Shown: positions 54,321-64,000 of the stretch, piece by piece
Numbering within the stretch: the first letter of the stretch is position 1
Layout of the letters: the number at the start of each line of letters is the position of its first letter
Assembly: GCA_958299035.1 (NCBI GenBank)
Contig: CATQJL010000305.1
Span: 37,585,733 to 37,649,732 of the forward strand
DNA length: 64,000 nt
Reading direction: 5' to 3'
Source: Cylicocyclus nassatus
Taxonomy: Eukaryota > Nematoda > Chromadorea > Rhabditida > Strongylidae
The notes under the pieces: generated by a model
What the model was told of the DNA's origin: nothing
The model's input: only the letters and a program-made list of their open reading frames with translations
Database searches by the model: none
Translations under genes and position numbers: made by a program

Positions 54321-56979
54321 GGGCCACGGTCACCAAGTATCCTTTCCTTGTGAGTCTTGTTCGCGGGAGGTGAATCGTAGATGTTCCTATAGCTCATAAC
54401 GCTGCCTCATACCGCTATCCTACTCGTCTCCTACTTAAGCGTTAGTATTTTCAACAGAAGCATGCTGATAATGAGAAAGTGTCACTTTTTTGTCATAGAT
54501 AGGTAAAAGAAAGGCGCGGCAGGCAAGTGCATAAGATTTCCATATCTGCGTTGACCAAAGAGTTAAGACTGCATTTTCTGTTCCTCTTTTCCCTTTTATT
54601 CTCCTATCTGGTGTTATCATATTTTTGCCTCCTCTTCGCTTCTACATTCACATTAATACGCGAACAGAGTTCCGCATAAGACTTCTCTTATAATTTCAAC
54701 CTTATTTGTTCTGCAGACGACTCGATTATTTGATCCGTTCCCTGAAGTAAAATTATGCGGCAAATGGGCACACTCAAAATAATAGTCTAATACATGGTCT
54801 TCACACAAGCTTTCAAGTAAAATCTGGCCGTTTTCTAGTCTTTGGCAATACGCTACATCATTTCATCCAGTTAAGTGATGTGTCTCCTAAATGCGTAGTG
54901 CAAAAGGTTTTGCATGATTATTTATTTTGAACATCGCGTATTTACGCAACTATGGCACTGTTTTGTATGGTCGTTCTGCGAGTTCTAACTTCTTTGTGAA
55001 ATAATTTAAGGTGACTGCAGCTATATTGCTCCTTTGCAGGTAATGTCGCTGTTCCAGTTATTAGCGCTGTTCTTCGTTGCGTCACCGCTGTACTCTCGTG
55101 TTGCCGTCGGTGACGTAAACTACTACTATAAGGTTCTACGGTAGGTCTTCTTCTTGAAGACACAGCACTATCCGTTTAACCTTTGAATAATTGCATCCAT
55201 TTTGCAAAGTTGTGGAAGGGCATAAGCATAATCCATCAACATTCCTTATGACCTCTTTTTTGGTTGTTGAAATGTTTCGCTAAAAAGCACGCCATTCGAG
55301 AACACACATTCAAAGCGGATGCTAAGTTGTTTACGAAATTTTTATGCTAAAAGAGAAATATAGTGCTGAAAGTAATGACGTTTCCTCGTCTGCGCCAAAG
55401 TCTTCATGAAAGTCAGGGCTAATTACATGCAAAAAGGGCAGTACCGTCTTCAAGAGACATTCCTCTCAACACTCTAAACTCTCAATTCCTTTTCTGAATC
55501 TTCTTGATAGGCGCAAAATATATTTAGTCGGAGAGAATGGCCCACAAAGGTAAAGGAGTAACGGTGCAAAATTACTAAGGATTGGTTCTGGGCATGCTTA
55601 GAGATGTTTGAGGGGTTTTTTTGAATTTTAAGTCTTTCCTAATATTTACGATATCTCTTCGCGTTTTCTCGAAAAAGATCCCTAACCTGACATTTAGTAC
55701 CGACATTAAGGCTTTTAGCAAGATATAAGATGGTCTTAATGGTTTACAAATGTAAAGAATGCAAGATGTTTCCAGGCTAGCAAACTCTCGCTCGCCAAAT
55801 CTCGTCGCTAGTCGTGCTCCAACATTCGACAGAAATTGCTTCTTCTCGCCTGTGCAGTGCATGTTACCATTTGGTAACAAGATACAGGAAGCTATCTGAG
55901 ATACTCTAACGCGTACCGGATAGATCTCTTTTGACGGGCTCTGCACTGATTTCCGTCCAGCTCTTTCACGTATTACACTCGACTTCCGCACTCTTCAGTG
56001 CGGCGATAGTCACATTGTATAGTTTTGTATTTCCGTTGATATCATCAAGACATCGATTGAAAGCAACTATTTTGAGAGGAATGGCAATAATGAAAGGTGC
56101 ACATGTGATTTGACTGAAGCATGCTATTGTTACGATGTTGTTGACAATAAATATGTAAAGTCGTTAGATTGACAGAAGAAGTGTCATCTGCCAGGGACAG
56201 ATCGGGAAGTACGACACCATTCGCAGATATGAGATTTTGTGGCATATATAGATAAATACATCATTCACTTTGAGCATTTACGTTATAGTCTGGCAATCAC
56301 AATGCTGGGCCACTAAATAATTCATTGACATGCAAACATGTCTAAAAGTTCTATATGTGTTTGTTGGCAACACACTGGACTAAAGAAATGATTGCGCTCA
56401 GTGCTTACTGTTGTATAAAACTCAAAAAATGTGTCAGGTTTCGATAGAAGGTTTGCCTTTCTGTGTTATGAAAAGTAATTTTCTTTGTACTGGTTGAATT
56501 TGATCACAATCAGAGGGTGCTGAAAAAGCACTCTCGTCTAAAAGAAATTGGGTCTCTTCTTTTCAAGTTTTCTCTTCGCTACATGAAAGCAAAGATTTGG
56601 AAACGCAGCATTTTGTTAAGACTCAAGTCAAAGATTGCGATCTCACCCGTTATTGATTCATTGTCATAGCGTATACCACCACATATTTAGTCTACTTTCT
56701 TTCACAAGCACAAAAGTTACAAAAAGTCATTTTACTGCGCACGAGATTTTGGGAAAATCGTTTACGTCTCTCAAAAAAGATGTTAGTGATAGAAGTGTCC
56801 TGAAAAGGTCTTTCTTTAGTGCACCAGAACAAATTGGAGAGCGTACGACCGAAAAACATGACACTGAAATCTAAAACAATTCATTATCCTTTCAAGACTG
56901 TGAAGCAAACAAAGAGAGATGTTTTTCACACTATTTTAGCTCTCTTACTGCTGGAATTTGAAAGTTTGCAGCAGAGGGC
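54321..56979. other. Long stretch without a supported gene
   Basis: Frames of 60-138 codons occur on both strands, the longest on minus at 55991-55575. None shows a domain, a signal peptide or matching splice sites. No inverted repeats longer than about 20 bp were noticed. Confidence 0.3.
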
Positions 56980-57121
56980 GTGGAGGACACTAGGTCGCCG
57001 GAATTGGAAGAGTCCCGCGCGGATTCCTTGCAGGAACGCATGTCCGCGCATGTACAAGGGTGCGTATTTGTCGCAAATGACCGCGGGGACCGCCCTTTTT
57101 CGGCGACCTAATGTCCTCCAC
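56980..57121. mobile_element. 142-bp TIR element
   Basis: GTGGAGGACACTAGGTCGCC at 56980 and its complement GGCGACCTAATGTCCTCCAC ending at 57121, with one mismatch. Further pairing inside (CCGCGC / GCGGGG). No gene. Confidence 0.85.
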
Positions 57122-58048
57122 CCCAGCAGAGGCACACGCCTATTCATCCGCTTCATTCATTTATCAACTTCCTTTTGAAATCAATGGCAGATCGTTTTGG
57201 ATCAATCATCTTGTAAAGCAAGAAGCTCCATAGCCGCTTTGCACGCAATTTTGAATGCATGTAGGCTTTGACTGTCCTTACTCGACCAAAATTCTACACA
57301 CTTCTGGTAATAAGTACGGAATCCTGGAGTATAAGTCATGCAATATACAGCTTGTGCATTTGATTGGCAAGAAATTGGGGGGACTGTTCAAGGGCTGCGC
57401 GCTTCGACGCCCCGTTATCATCCTAGGTTCAAAAAAAGGGAGCAATTCAGAATTCTCGCTTAGCTGATGGAATCAAAAAACTATATAGGGTGGCGAAAAA
57501 GTACGAGAGTCATGTATGCATTTGCAGAATTCAAAGGCGAACTTATTATTGATCGAGTTAGTAAACGGGGCTACTATCGGTCTCTACGAGAACTCACCCA
57601 CCCACCACTTCTACACAACATATTTCTGCTTCAAGAATAGCAAAGATTCGACTATTATCCCCATCTGAAGTGCCGTCGGCTCTGAGACACTTACAGAAAT
57701 GATTCCGTTTATCGTATGAAGATGCGGAAAGCCGAACTCATGATCCACTCAAGGAGTAAAGTGAAATACCCAAAAAGGCTGGCTTTCGACACAGATCACA
57801 AGGACGAAACTTTGCTTGAATTAGAAATTAGTAGTCGAAAAAGTCATTATAACAAGTTGAAATTATGTCTATGTGAGACGAGGTAAATATAATACTTTGG
57901 TAGCGGTGCTTCGCTACGCCACTGAAATGTGCGCAAGTTCAGAGCAACCAGGGCCCACCTTTTACACTTGTAGGATTTCTGGTCTATGAGTAGCCACTGT
58001 TTGACTGGTACGAAATCTCTGAGTTCAGTACTCTACCAAGGGGTATTT
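57122..58048. other. Non-coding spacer with a possible solo mariner end
   Basis: TATATAGGGTGGCGAAAAAG at 57481 resembles a mariner-type terminus, but no partner end was found. GCTTCGCTACGCCACTG at 57909-57925 resembles the right end of the hAT-type MITE. Confidence 0.35.
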
Positions 58049-58592
58049 TTAACACGTTTCGGACCGGTGCTGCACATGGTGCAGCACGCTGCTTTGCAGG
58101 ATCTTTCTGACGTTTACAGGAGTTTTCTTTGAGTCCAAAGTTATTAAGTCAAAGGTCTAAGCTCCTATTTTTTAAATGACTCTATGGAGCTGTGCCACCG
58201 GTATCCGTTTAAAAAATATGAGGACAAATCGAACAACAGTTGCAAGGAAGTGCGGCAACGCGAACGACGCGTGCGACGTCGCGACTTTTCTTTGCTTCGA
58301 TTTCAAAGTAAAAAACTGTGGTTTCAATAAAGATGTGTACCCTGTACAAAGATACTTTTAAGTACTATTTGAAACTGAGTTCTTGTTCCTATCTTTCAAG
58401 AAAGCACAAAAGTCCCTTTCTTTCAAACGACAAAATTCAAACGCTTCGAATTCACACAGAACGTTGAGTATGGAGCTTATCTGACATGCTGATCACAGAT
58501 GTAGCCCACAGAAATAAGACCTATTTGTCGGTTAACGGTTGAAAGTGTACTCTTTTTCGCCGCGCGCGATTTCGCGGTCCTAAACGTGTTAA
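58049..58592. mobile_element. piggyBac-like MITE, TTAA-flanked
   Basis: TTAA-CACGTTTCGGACCG (from 58049) and CGGTCCTAAACGTG-TTAA (to 58592) are inverted with one or two differences. TTAA at both ends is the hallmark target of piggyBac-type transposons. The interior holds TGCTGCACATGGTGCAGCA, a further palindrome, and no transposase. Confidence 0.85.
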
Positions 58593-59944
58593 AGCCCGAT
58601 AGTGATGCACCTGCCTTGTTTTTGAGGGCAGTGTACGGCCGAAAACTCAATTTTTTGGCTTTTTATTTGGCTTTTGCGCTCTGCTGAATTCGCAAACTAT
58701 ACTAGAAACCGCGAAAATGGCAAGACAGAACTTTTTCAGACCCTTCGATTTGATTATGGACGAGTGGAGCGTTCCTACCAACTCTGAGATGCAAAGGCTG
58801 TGTTCATCATCTCAACGTAGCTGCATGTGTATCCTAGCTTGCAGTTTGAAGTCAGCAGGTAGGCGAGGCTTTCATCCAGAGAAACCCCCACTTCCGAAGC
58901 GGATTTCTGTTCTGATCTAATGTTATGGCTTCGGACTTATGTGAGGAAGTATCCGGAGGCGTCCAATTTCACATAGAGCTAAAGCCCGACATACCCCAAA
59001 CATCCGGGGCAAAAACACTTTTAGCTTCTAAAGGCTTATCAGCTACGCTGTGCGAGACGAGAATAGTTATCTAAAACGTCATGTCATGAGTTTTATACTA
59101 ACATTCTCTCCCGCCAAAGCTGAGATGCAGAGAAGTTATGGGAGCAAAGGAGTTCAAAAATTTATGGCTTTACCTTACCTGAGCTTTTCCGCTGCTTTTA
59201 AGAATTCACCATGGGAAACACGCCAAAAGTGCAGCTTTTATAGGAACTCTGTTTTTTTCTGAATTTACATATGAATCAAATTCTGGAAAGGATAAGTGGG
59301 GAAAGATGCCAACTTGAGTTAACGATTGAAAACGAGATGTATACACTAGGCGCGCTTCCAAATGCTGATTCCAAATCTGCTTTTTTGGGATTCAGTGTTT
59401 CAAGACGCGTTTAGCAATGATACATCTTGTCTCCATGTTGAGTTGGTATCCTTCCTTTGCAAAACAAAGAATCGCTGGGTACTTTCGCTACTCACTTGGA
59501 ACTCGACGTCGCCTGCTATGACCTATTGAACTTTAGTCGTGAAGTTGTTCTTCAGAGCAAGTACAATATCCTTAGTCAAGAGTCGTCAAATGGTTCTCTC
59601 AAAAAGGTCTCAGCCAAATTCATATTTCGACATTTTATGCATCGGAAGCAAAGATATCGTGAGCATGACAAAAAAAATTAAAGAAAGAACCGAAAAATCA
59701 ATCTCAGATGACTAAATTCACCCATTTGCAAGCGATAACACTGTATCGGAATAACCAATCATCTTCCACAAAAAACCTACGACGCTGTACGCCACGTTCA
59801 ACCGTTGCTCCAATTTGTAACTGTCGTTGGATCTGTCAGTTCTTTGCTTAAATCATTGTAGCTGGTACAAGCTTAAGGAGTATATCGGAAGCTTAGTCTT
59901 GAGTCTCAGAATTGATTTCCTAGATTTTGATAAAACTCTTATAG
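58593..59944. other. Non-coding spacer
   Basis: A piece at about 59340-59390 (ATGCTGATTCCAAATCTGC) recalls the edge of family C. Otherwise nothing supported. Confidence 0.35.
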
Positions 59945-60415
59945 TGGACTAGCTGGCTTACCCGGCTCCGCCGTATCCGGACCAAACTTGGCACACATAC
60001 ACTACGGGTCCGGGCGGGTGTCATAGGCTACTTTTCGTCATCGATCGATGTCGATTTTACCGATTTTTATCGATTTTTTTGCAGAGTTCCCTACAGGGCT
60101 AGGAGATGGCACAGGGGGGAAGTGAGCATGGGGATTCCGATTGTATTCGGAATCCCCATGCTCGATTACCCCCCTGTGCCAACTCCCAGCCCCGTAGGTG
60201 AACTCTGCAAAAAAAATCGATAAAAATCGATAAAATCGATATCGATCGATGACGAAAAGTAGCCTATGACACCCGCCCGGACCCGTAGTGTATGTGTGCC
60301 AAGTTTGGTCCGGATCGGTTCAGAAATGGAATTTTCTATTCGGAACATACGTACAGACAGACATACAGACAGACATACATACAAACAGACATTCAGCTTT
60401 ATATATAAGATTGCA
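59945..60415 (+). repeat. Family B repeat copy folded into a 340-bp palindrome
   Basis: From 59975 to 60315 the sequence is an almost perfect inverted repeat about an axis near 60145: ATCCGGACCAAACTTGGCAC at the left pairs with GTGCCAAGTTTGGTCCGGAT at the right. The GGGGATTCCGA / TCGGAATCCCC arms leave a loop of only a few bases. The outer ends are the usual family B ends (CTAGCTGGCTTACCCGGC and CAGACAGACA...TTCAGCTTTAT). It looks like two copies joined head to head. Confidence 0.9.
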
Positions 60416-61089
60416 AGAAGATGTTATGAAGCCAGTGATTTACCGTGTGTATCACGGGGTTCGAAAGTGTTGACTGGAGCGACTTGCGCCTTTGCTGTAT
60501 AATACTGAATTACAGGTGAGCGAGGCTCTTCCCTTAGGGCATAATTTTCCGAGCAGTTTTCGCGTTTTTGGTAATGTCCGCTTTCACACTGTGTTAAAAT
60601 CCCACTGCCATCTTCCTCCAGACACTGTTTTTGAATTGATCATCGTAAGTGAACTTTAAAAGCTCAGATTTTCCCTTGTAAACTCTTTGATCTTCCTTAT
60701 TGGAAGTGAGGAGCTGTTAAGAGCTGTGGGATTATACCTTGCTAGACATTTGATCTCCTCATGAAAAGCTCAGAAAGACTGACTGAAGCGACGACCACAA
60801 CTCTAAGACTAAGTTCAGGCATGGAATTCGGCGGGCCTCACCTAAAGCTACCTCTAAAGTATGGATATAGTGAGAGGGAGGGGAGAGGAAGATGAGGAAG
60901 GGACGAGAGAGAGAGGGAAGGATTGCATCTAAGGGCCGCATGCATTAACATCCCCGCTGGGAAGCGGATCGCAACTTGAAAGAAAGCTTCATATCCTGAA
61001 GCTTCAGATATGTGGATTTCATGCTGTCTACTTAACAGTAAGTATTCCTACCATCCTCACTATGAACATATCGAACGTGTTAACACCTT
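60416..61089. other. Non-coding stretch with purine-rich tract
   Basis: GAGAGGGAGGGGAGAGGAAG tract at 60870-60915. GGAAGCGGATCGCAAC and AGAAAGCTTCAT near 60960-60990 foreshadow the repeat units at 61.6 kb. Confidence 0.4.
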
Positions 61090-62150
61090 CTACTCTTTGT
61101 AGTCATTTTTCTTTCTTCAAGGATAATGAAAACAGTCCAAAGTTGTATTGTTTATCTAATCCAACAGTGCTAAGCATTTTGCTGATAAGAACAAATGATG
61201 TTTTGAAGTCATACAATTTTCGATGAACCACAGGTCGAAAGTTGGGGTTTATCGAAAATTTCGATATTTCAAACTTATTTGTTCTCATCAGCAATATGCT
61301 TAGCACTGTTGGTTTAGATAATCAGTGCAACCTTGGAATGTTTTCATTTACTATGAGGAAAGAGAAATGACTTTAAAGAATGAACAATCGTCCCTCGGGG
61401 ATCATCAGGGTATCATACAAAAAGATGAAAAATGCGGCTTGTACAGATCCTTGCCCCTGTTCAATATATTCATGGTGAAGGAAGTGGGAATACTTACGGA
61501 TAGGTAGACAAGGTAAAATCCAGATATATGGAGCTCCAGGATATAAAGCTTTTCTTCTATGCTGCGATCCCCCCCCCCCTCCACCAAGGTTGTTAATGCA
61601 TGCGACTTTAAGGGATGTATGAATCAACGCCCCGTTGGGGGGGGGGGGAGGGGATCACAGCTTAGAAGAAAGCTTCATTTTCTAAAGCTATTTCCTATCG
61701 TCTATCCATTCTCAAGTGTTTCTATTATCTCTTACTGTAAAATAATGAACGGAGCGGGAAGCTTTCGAACTGCATTTTCTAGTTTTTTGTGTGATCTTTC
61801 GATCCCAGCAGCCAACCGTCTTCTTTCGGCTTCTGATATGAACAAATGAATCATTAAATTATTGAGGTTTTCGATGAACCTTAACTTCCGACTTGTTGTT
61901 CATCGATATTTTGATTGCTACCATACATCGTTTGTCCCTGTAAGAAACATCCTTAGCACTGGGTTAGGTTGCGGTACAACTTGAAAATGTAATCATTAAC
62001 TTCGAAAAAAGAAAAAGGATTTGAAGAAAAGACGGTCGGTCACTGGGGATGATCATGGTCCATACAGGAAGCTGAACATGCGGCTTGTACAACTTCTCGC
62101 TGGGTAAACAGTTGAGAACGGATAAACAGTATGGAATCTAGAACTCCGCG
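61090..62150. repeat. Two degenerate units of a complex repeat with foldbacks
   Basis: Segments in the same order occur twice. TTTTCGATGAACC, CTTAGCACTG, then AATGT-TTTCATT, then GGGGATCATCA or GGGGATGATCA, then GAACATGCGGCTTGTACA-like words at about 61215-61445, and again at about 61868-62090. Within unit 1 the CTAATCCAACAGTGCTAAGC word at 61157 is inverted at about 61295-61315. An AAGCTTTTCTTCT...CCCCCCCC arm at 61547-61572 pairs with GGGGGGGG...AGAAGAAAGCTT at 61637-61670. No gene. Confidence 0.65.
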
Positions 62151-62361
62151 GCTTCGGAGTATCAATCGATAAAATTAATAAAGTTGAATTTTATTCAAAA
62201 TCAGCACCCTCTCATTTATCCCTGTGTACCATCTCCCAACCCCCGTGGCTCAAAGTCTTGAAAAAGTCAATAAAGTTAGTCGGTTGGCAACTAGCCCACA
62301 TAAGCAAAAACGTACATGCTACTTCCAATTACTGAGCGACCTAAAGATAAAGCCTGATATA
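62151..62361. other. Spacer
   Basis: AT-rich. Nothing supported. Confidence 0.4.
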
Positions 62362-63370
62362 TTAGGTCGTTTCAGAAGTAATTTCGCTTTCTTCAAACGG
62401 GCACCACATGTGATGGAACAAAGGTTTCTAACAATAAGAGATCTTGAAAGCATTCGATGCAACATTTCATTCTCTTTCTAATGGTTATGAAATTGTTGCA
62501 AAACACATAACCAAAATCTGCGACCCGTGCTTTTTGAGATGGTCAAGTTTCACGATTTTTTAAAACTTTCATATCAATCCTCAGAAGAAGTTCAAGTAAC
62601 GATTCGATAGAGTAAACCTTATAGAATACAGCACTACTTTTTTTCTCTTTCTCTTAGCTCGCCGTAATTTTTTAAGAGATTTTTTAACAGAACCATCGGA
62701 TTTTGGCAGGCCCACCTCAGCCATAATCGCATCAAAAATCATAATTTCTTCCGAATTTGAGACTATCAAGATGGTACTATGAGTTAGCATTAATTTAAAA
62801 AGCAAATGAGGGTTTACGGGTTCGATATATCAAATTTCGAGTTTATCGGGTGCAGCCTGGGGCTCGCTAAAAAATGTGTCATGATGATTTCTCCCTAGAA
62901 ACTAAAAGAATCGGAAACAAAAATACCCCTGTCAGAAAGAGGAGAGAATGCTGTATCGAATAGTGCGCGAGCTGCTCTTCTTTTGATGTTATACGAGGAT
63001 TTAGCCGCCAAAGTATGGAAATCGGTAGCATCAGTTAAAATTCTGTTAAAAATGTATGTCAAGCTATGGAAAGGAGAAAAAAGTAGTTTTGCATTCTGTA
63101 GGGTTTGTTCTATCAAATCTTTACTTGCACTTTTTTGGAAGGTTGACATGAAAGTTTTAAAAAATTCTGAAACTTGACTATCTCTAAAAGCATAAATCGC
63201 AGGTTTTGGTTATTTTCTGAAAAGTCATTGATTGCTTTGCAACAATTTCATAACCATTAGAAAGAGAATGAAATTCTGCATCGAATGCTTCCAAGATCTC
63301 TTAGAAACCTTTGTTCCATCACATGTGGTGCCCGTTTGAAAAAAGCGAGATTACTTTTGAAACGACCTAA
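62362..63370. mobile_element. Mariner-like element with about 160-bp inverted ends
   Basis: TA-TTAGGTCGTTTCAGAAGTAA at the left and its complement ending GAAACGACCTAA-TA at the right (63370). Inverted similarity continues for about 160 bp (CACCACATGTGATGGAACAA / TTGTTCCATCACATGTGGTG). The 1009-bp length is in the usual range, but the central frames (64-84 codons) show no transposase motif. It shares the TTAGGT(C/T)GT start with the element at 17830. Confidence 0.88.
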
Positions 63371-63694
63371 TATAATCTTATGCTGTGCCCAGAAAACTCT
63401 TTTTCAGATCGTCAGAAAGTGATTGATGTACACAAGGATAACATTACTTTATTTCATATAACAATCTTATCTCAACAATGTAAAAGCAAAGTGGTTGATC
63501 TGTTTTCTACAAGATCGGGAGTTCTTCTTCCAGGCACTGTTGGAAAGCGAGGAACGCCACTTCCAAACAGTTCAAATGATCATGGATTCAAAAAGAGCAT
63601 TATCGAACTTTGCAGAAAAAAACTCACAAGGGAAGCGTCTTTAGTCGAAGTGGCCTTTCCAAATGAATCCTATACCACTTCGAAGAACATTAAA
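63371..63694 (+). other. 106-codon frame of uncertain meaning
   Basis: A frame at 63380-63700 reads SRSGVLLPGTVGKRGTPLPN-like sequence in part. No domain, signal or splice support. Confidence 0.2.
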
Positions 63695-64000
63695 CGCTGA
63701 TTCCAAATCTGTCTTTGCTATCTGCCAAGCGCCTCTGGGCGCCGAGTTATGAGTGTTTTTTGGAGCAAAAAATGAACGCAGAATCTATGTAAAAACAGTA
63801 ATTACAATATTTTCTGCGCTCAAATAAAGCACTGTTGCGTATAAAGGTATCAGACAGAAGGTATTCATTAAGTGAAGTGCTCCGATAATGAACACATGAC
63901 CATTTGAGCAGTCTTGGACGATTTTGTTCCAGTTGTGCATTCAGTTTTTCGACTTAAAAAATGCCCATAACTCGGCCTCCAGAGGCGCTTGGCAAATATG
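63695..64000. mobile_element. Foldback element running to the window end
   Basis: TTTGCTATCTGCCAAGCGCC at about 63713 pairs with GGCGCTTGGCAAATA at the window end (63985-63999), along with GGGCGCCGAGTTATGAGTG / CCCATAACTCGGCCTCC. It is related in its outer words to family C. Its far side may extend past the window. Confidence 0.75.

Noticed and set aside
55575..55991. 138-codon minus-strand ORF
   Set aside because: Composition is unremarkable, no domain is recognised, and no neighbouring exon or repeat context supports it.

Overview
The window looks like a strongylid (hookworm-type) nematode genome. The genes are split by very short introns (about 40-70 nt) with canonical GT donors and TTTCAG-type acceptors. 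A possible trans-splice-like acceptor sits 1 nt before a start codon. The repeats include a degenerate RTE-type retrotransposon resembling those of hookworms, a tRNA-derived SINE, many TA-flanked mariner/Tc1-like elements and hAT/piggyBac-like MITEs. No bacterial, viral or CRISPR signature was seen. Everything was read by eye, and family assignments are from memory of motifs, not from searches.

Layout. 0-4 kb: non-coding, with a 174-bp tandem duplication and a weak minus-strand reading frame. 4.25-7.59 kb: frameshifted RTE-like LINE. 8.8-20.7 kb: gene-poor, packed with terminal-inverted-repeat (TIR) elements, one SINE with 13-bp target duplications, and one candidate small secreted-protein exon (18.4-18.65 kb, minus). 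21.6-24.95 kb: clustered dispersed repeats and a mariner-like element with a nested TTAA-flanked insertion. 25.9-27.3 kb: a spliced gene for a predicted secreted protein. 27.7-30.3 kb: a 2.5-kb TA-flanked DNA transposon of no family I recognise, with a decayed multi-exon gene on its minus strand. 31.6-40.65 kb: a receptor-tyrosine-kinase-like gene of nematode type, followed through about 12 exons. Its kinase domain has lost the ATP-binding Lys (now Arg) and the DFG Asp (now Gly), so it is probably a pseudokinase. 40.9-50.7 kb: scattered candidate exons (some minus strand, some with a hydrophobic C-terminus), hAT MITEs with exact 8-bp target duplications, and a LINE 3' tail. 51-64 kb: mostly non-coding, with foldback and MITE elements, including a 340-bp near-perfect palindrome and a further mariner-like element.

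The only well-supported host genes are the secreted-protein gene and the kinase gene. They lie in the same orientation and are separated by two transposons, so they may be two genes or the two halves of one disrupted gene. Each of the four large kinase introns contains one recognisable transposable element; the short introns contain none.
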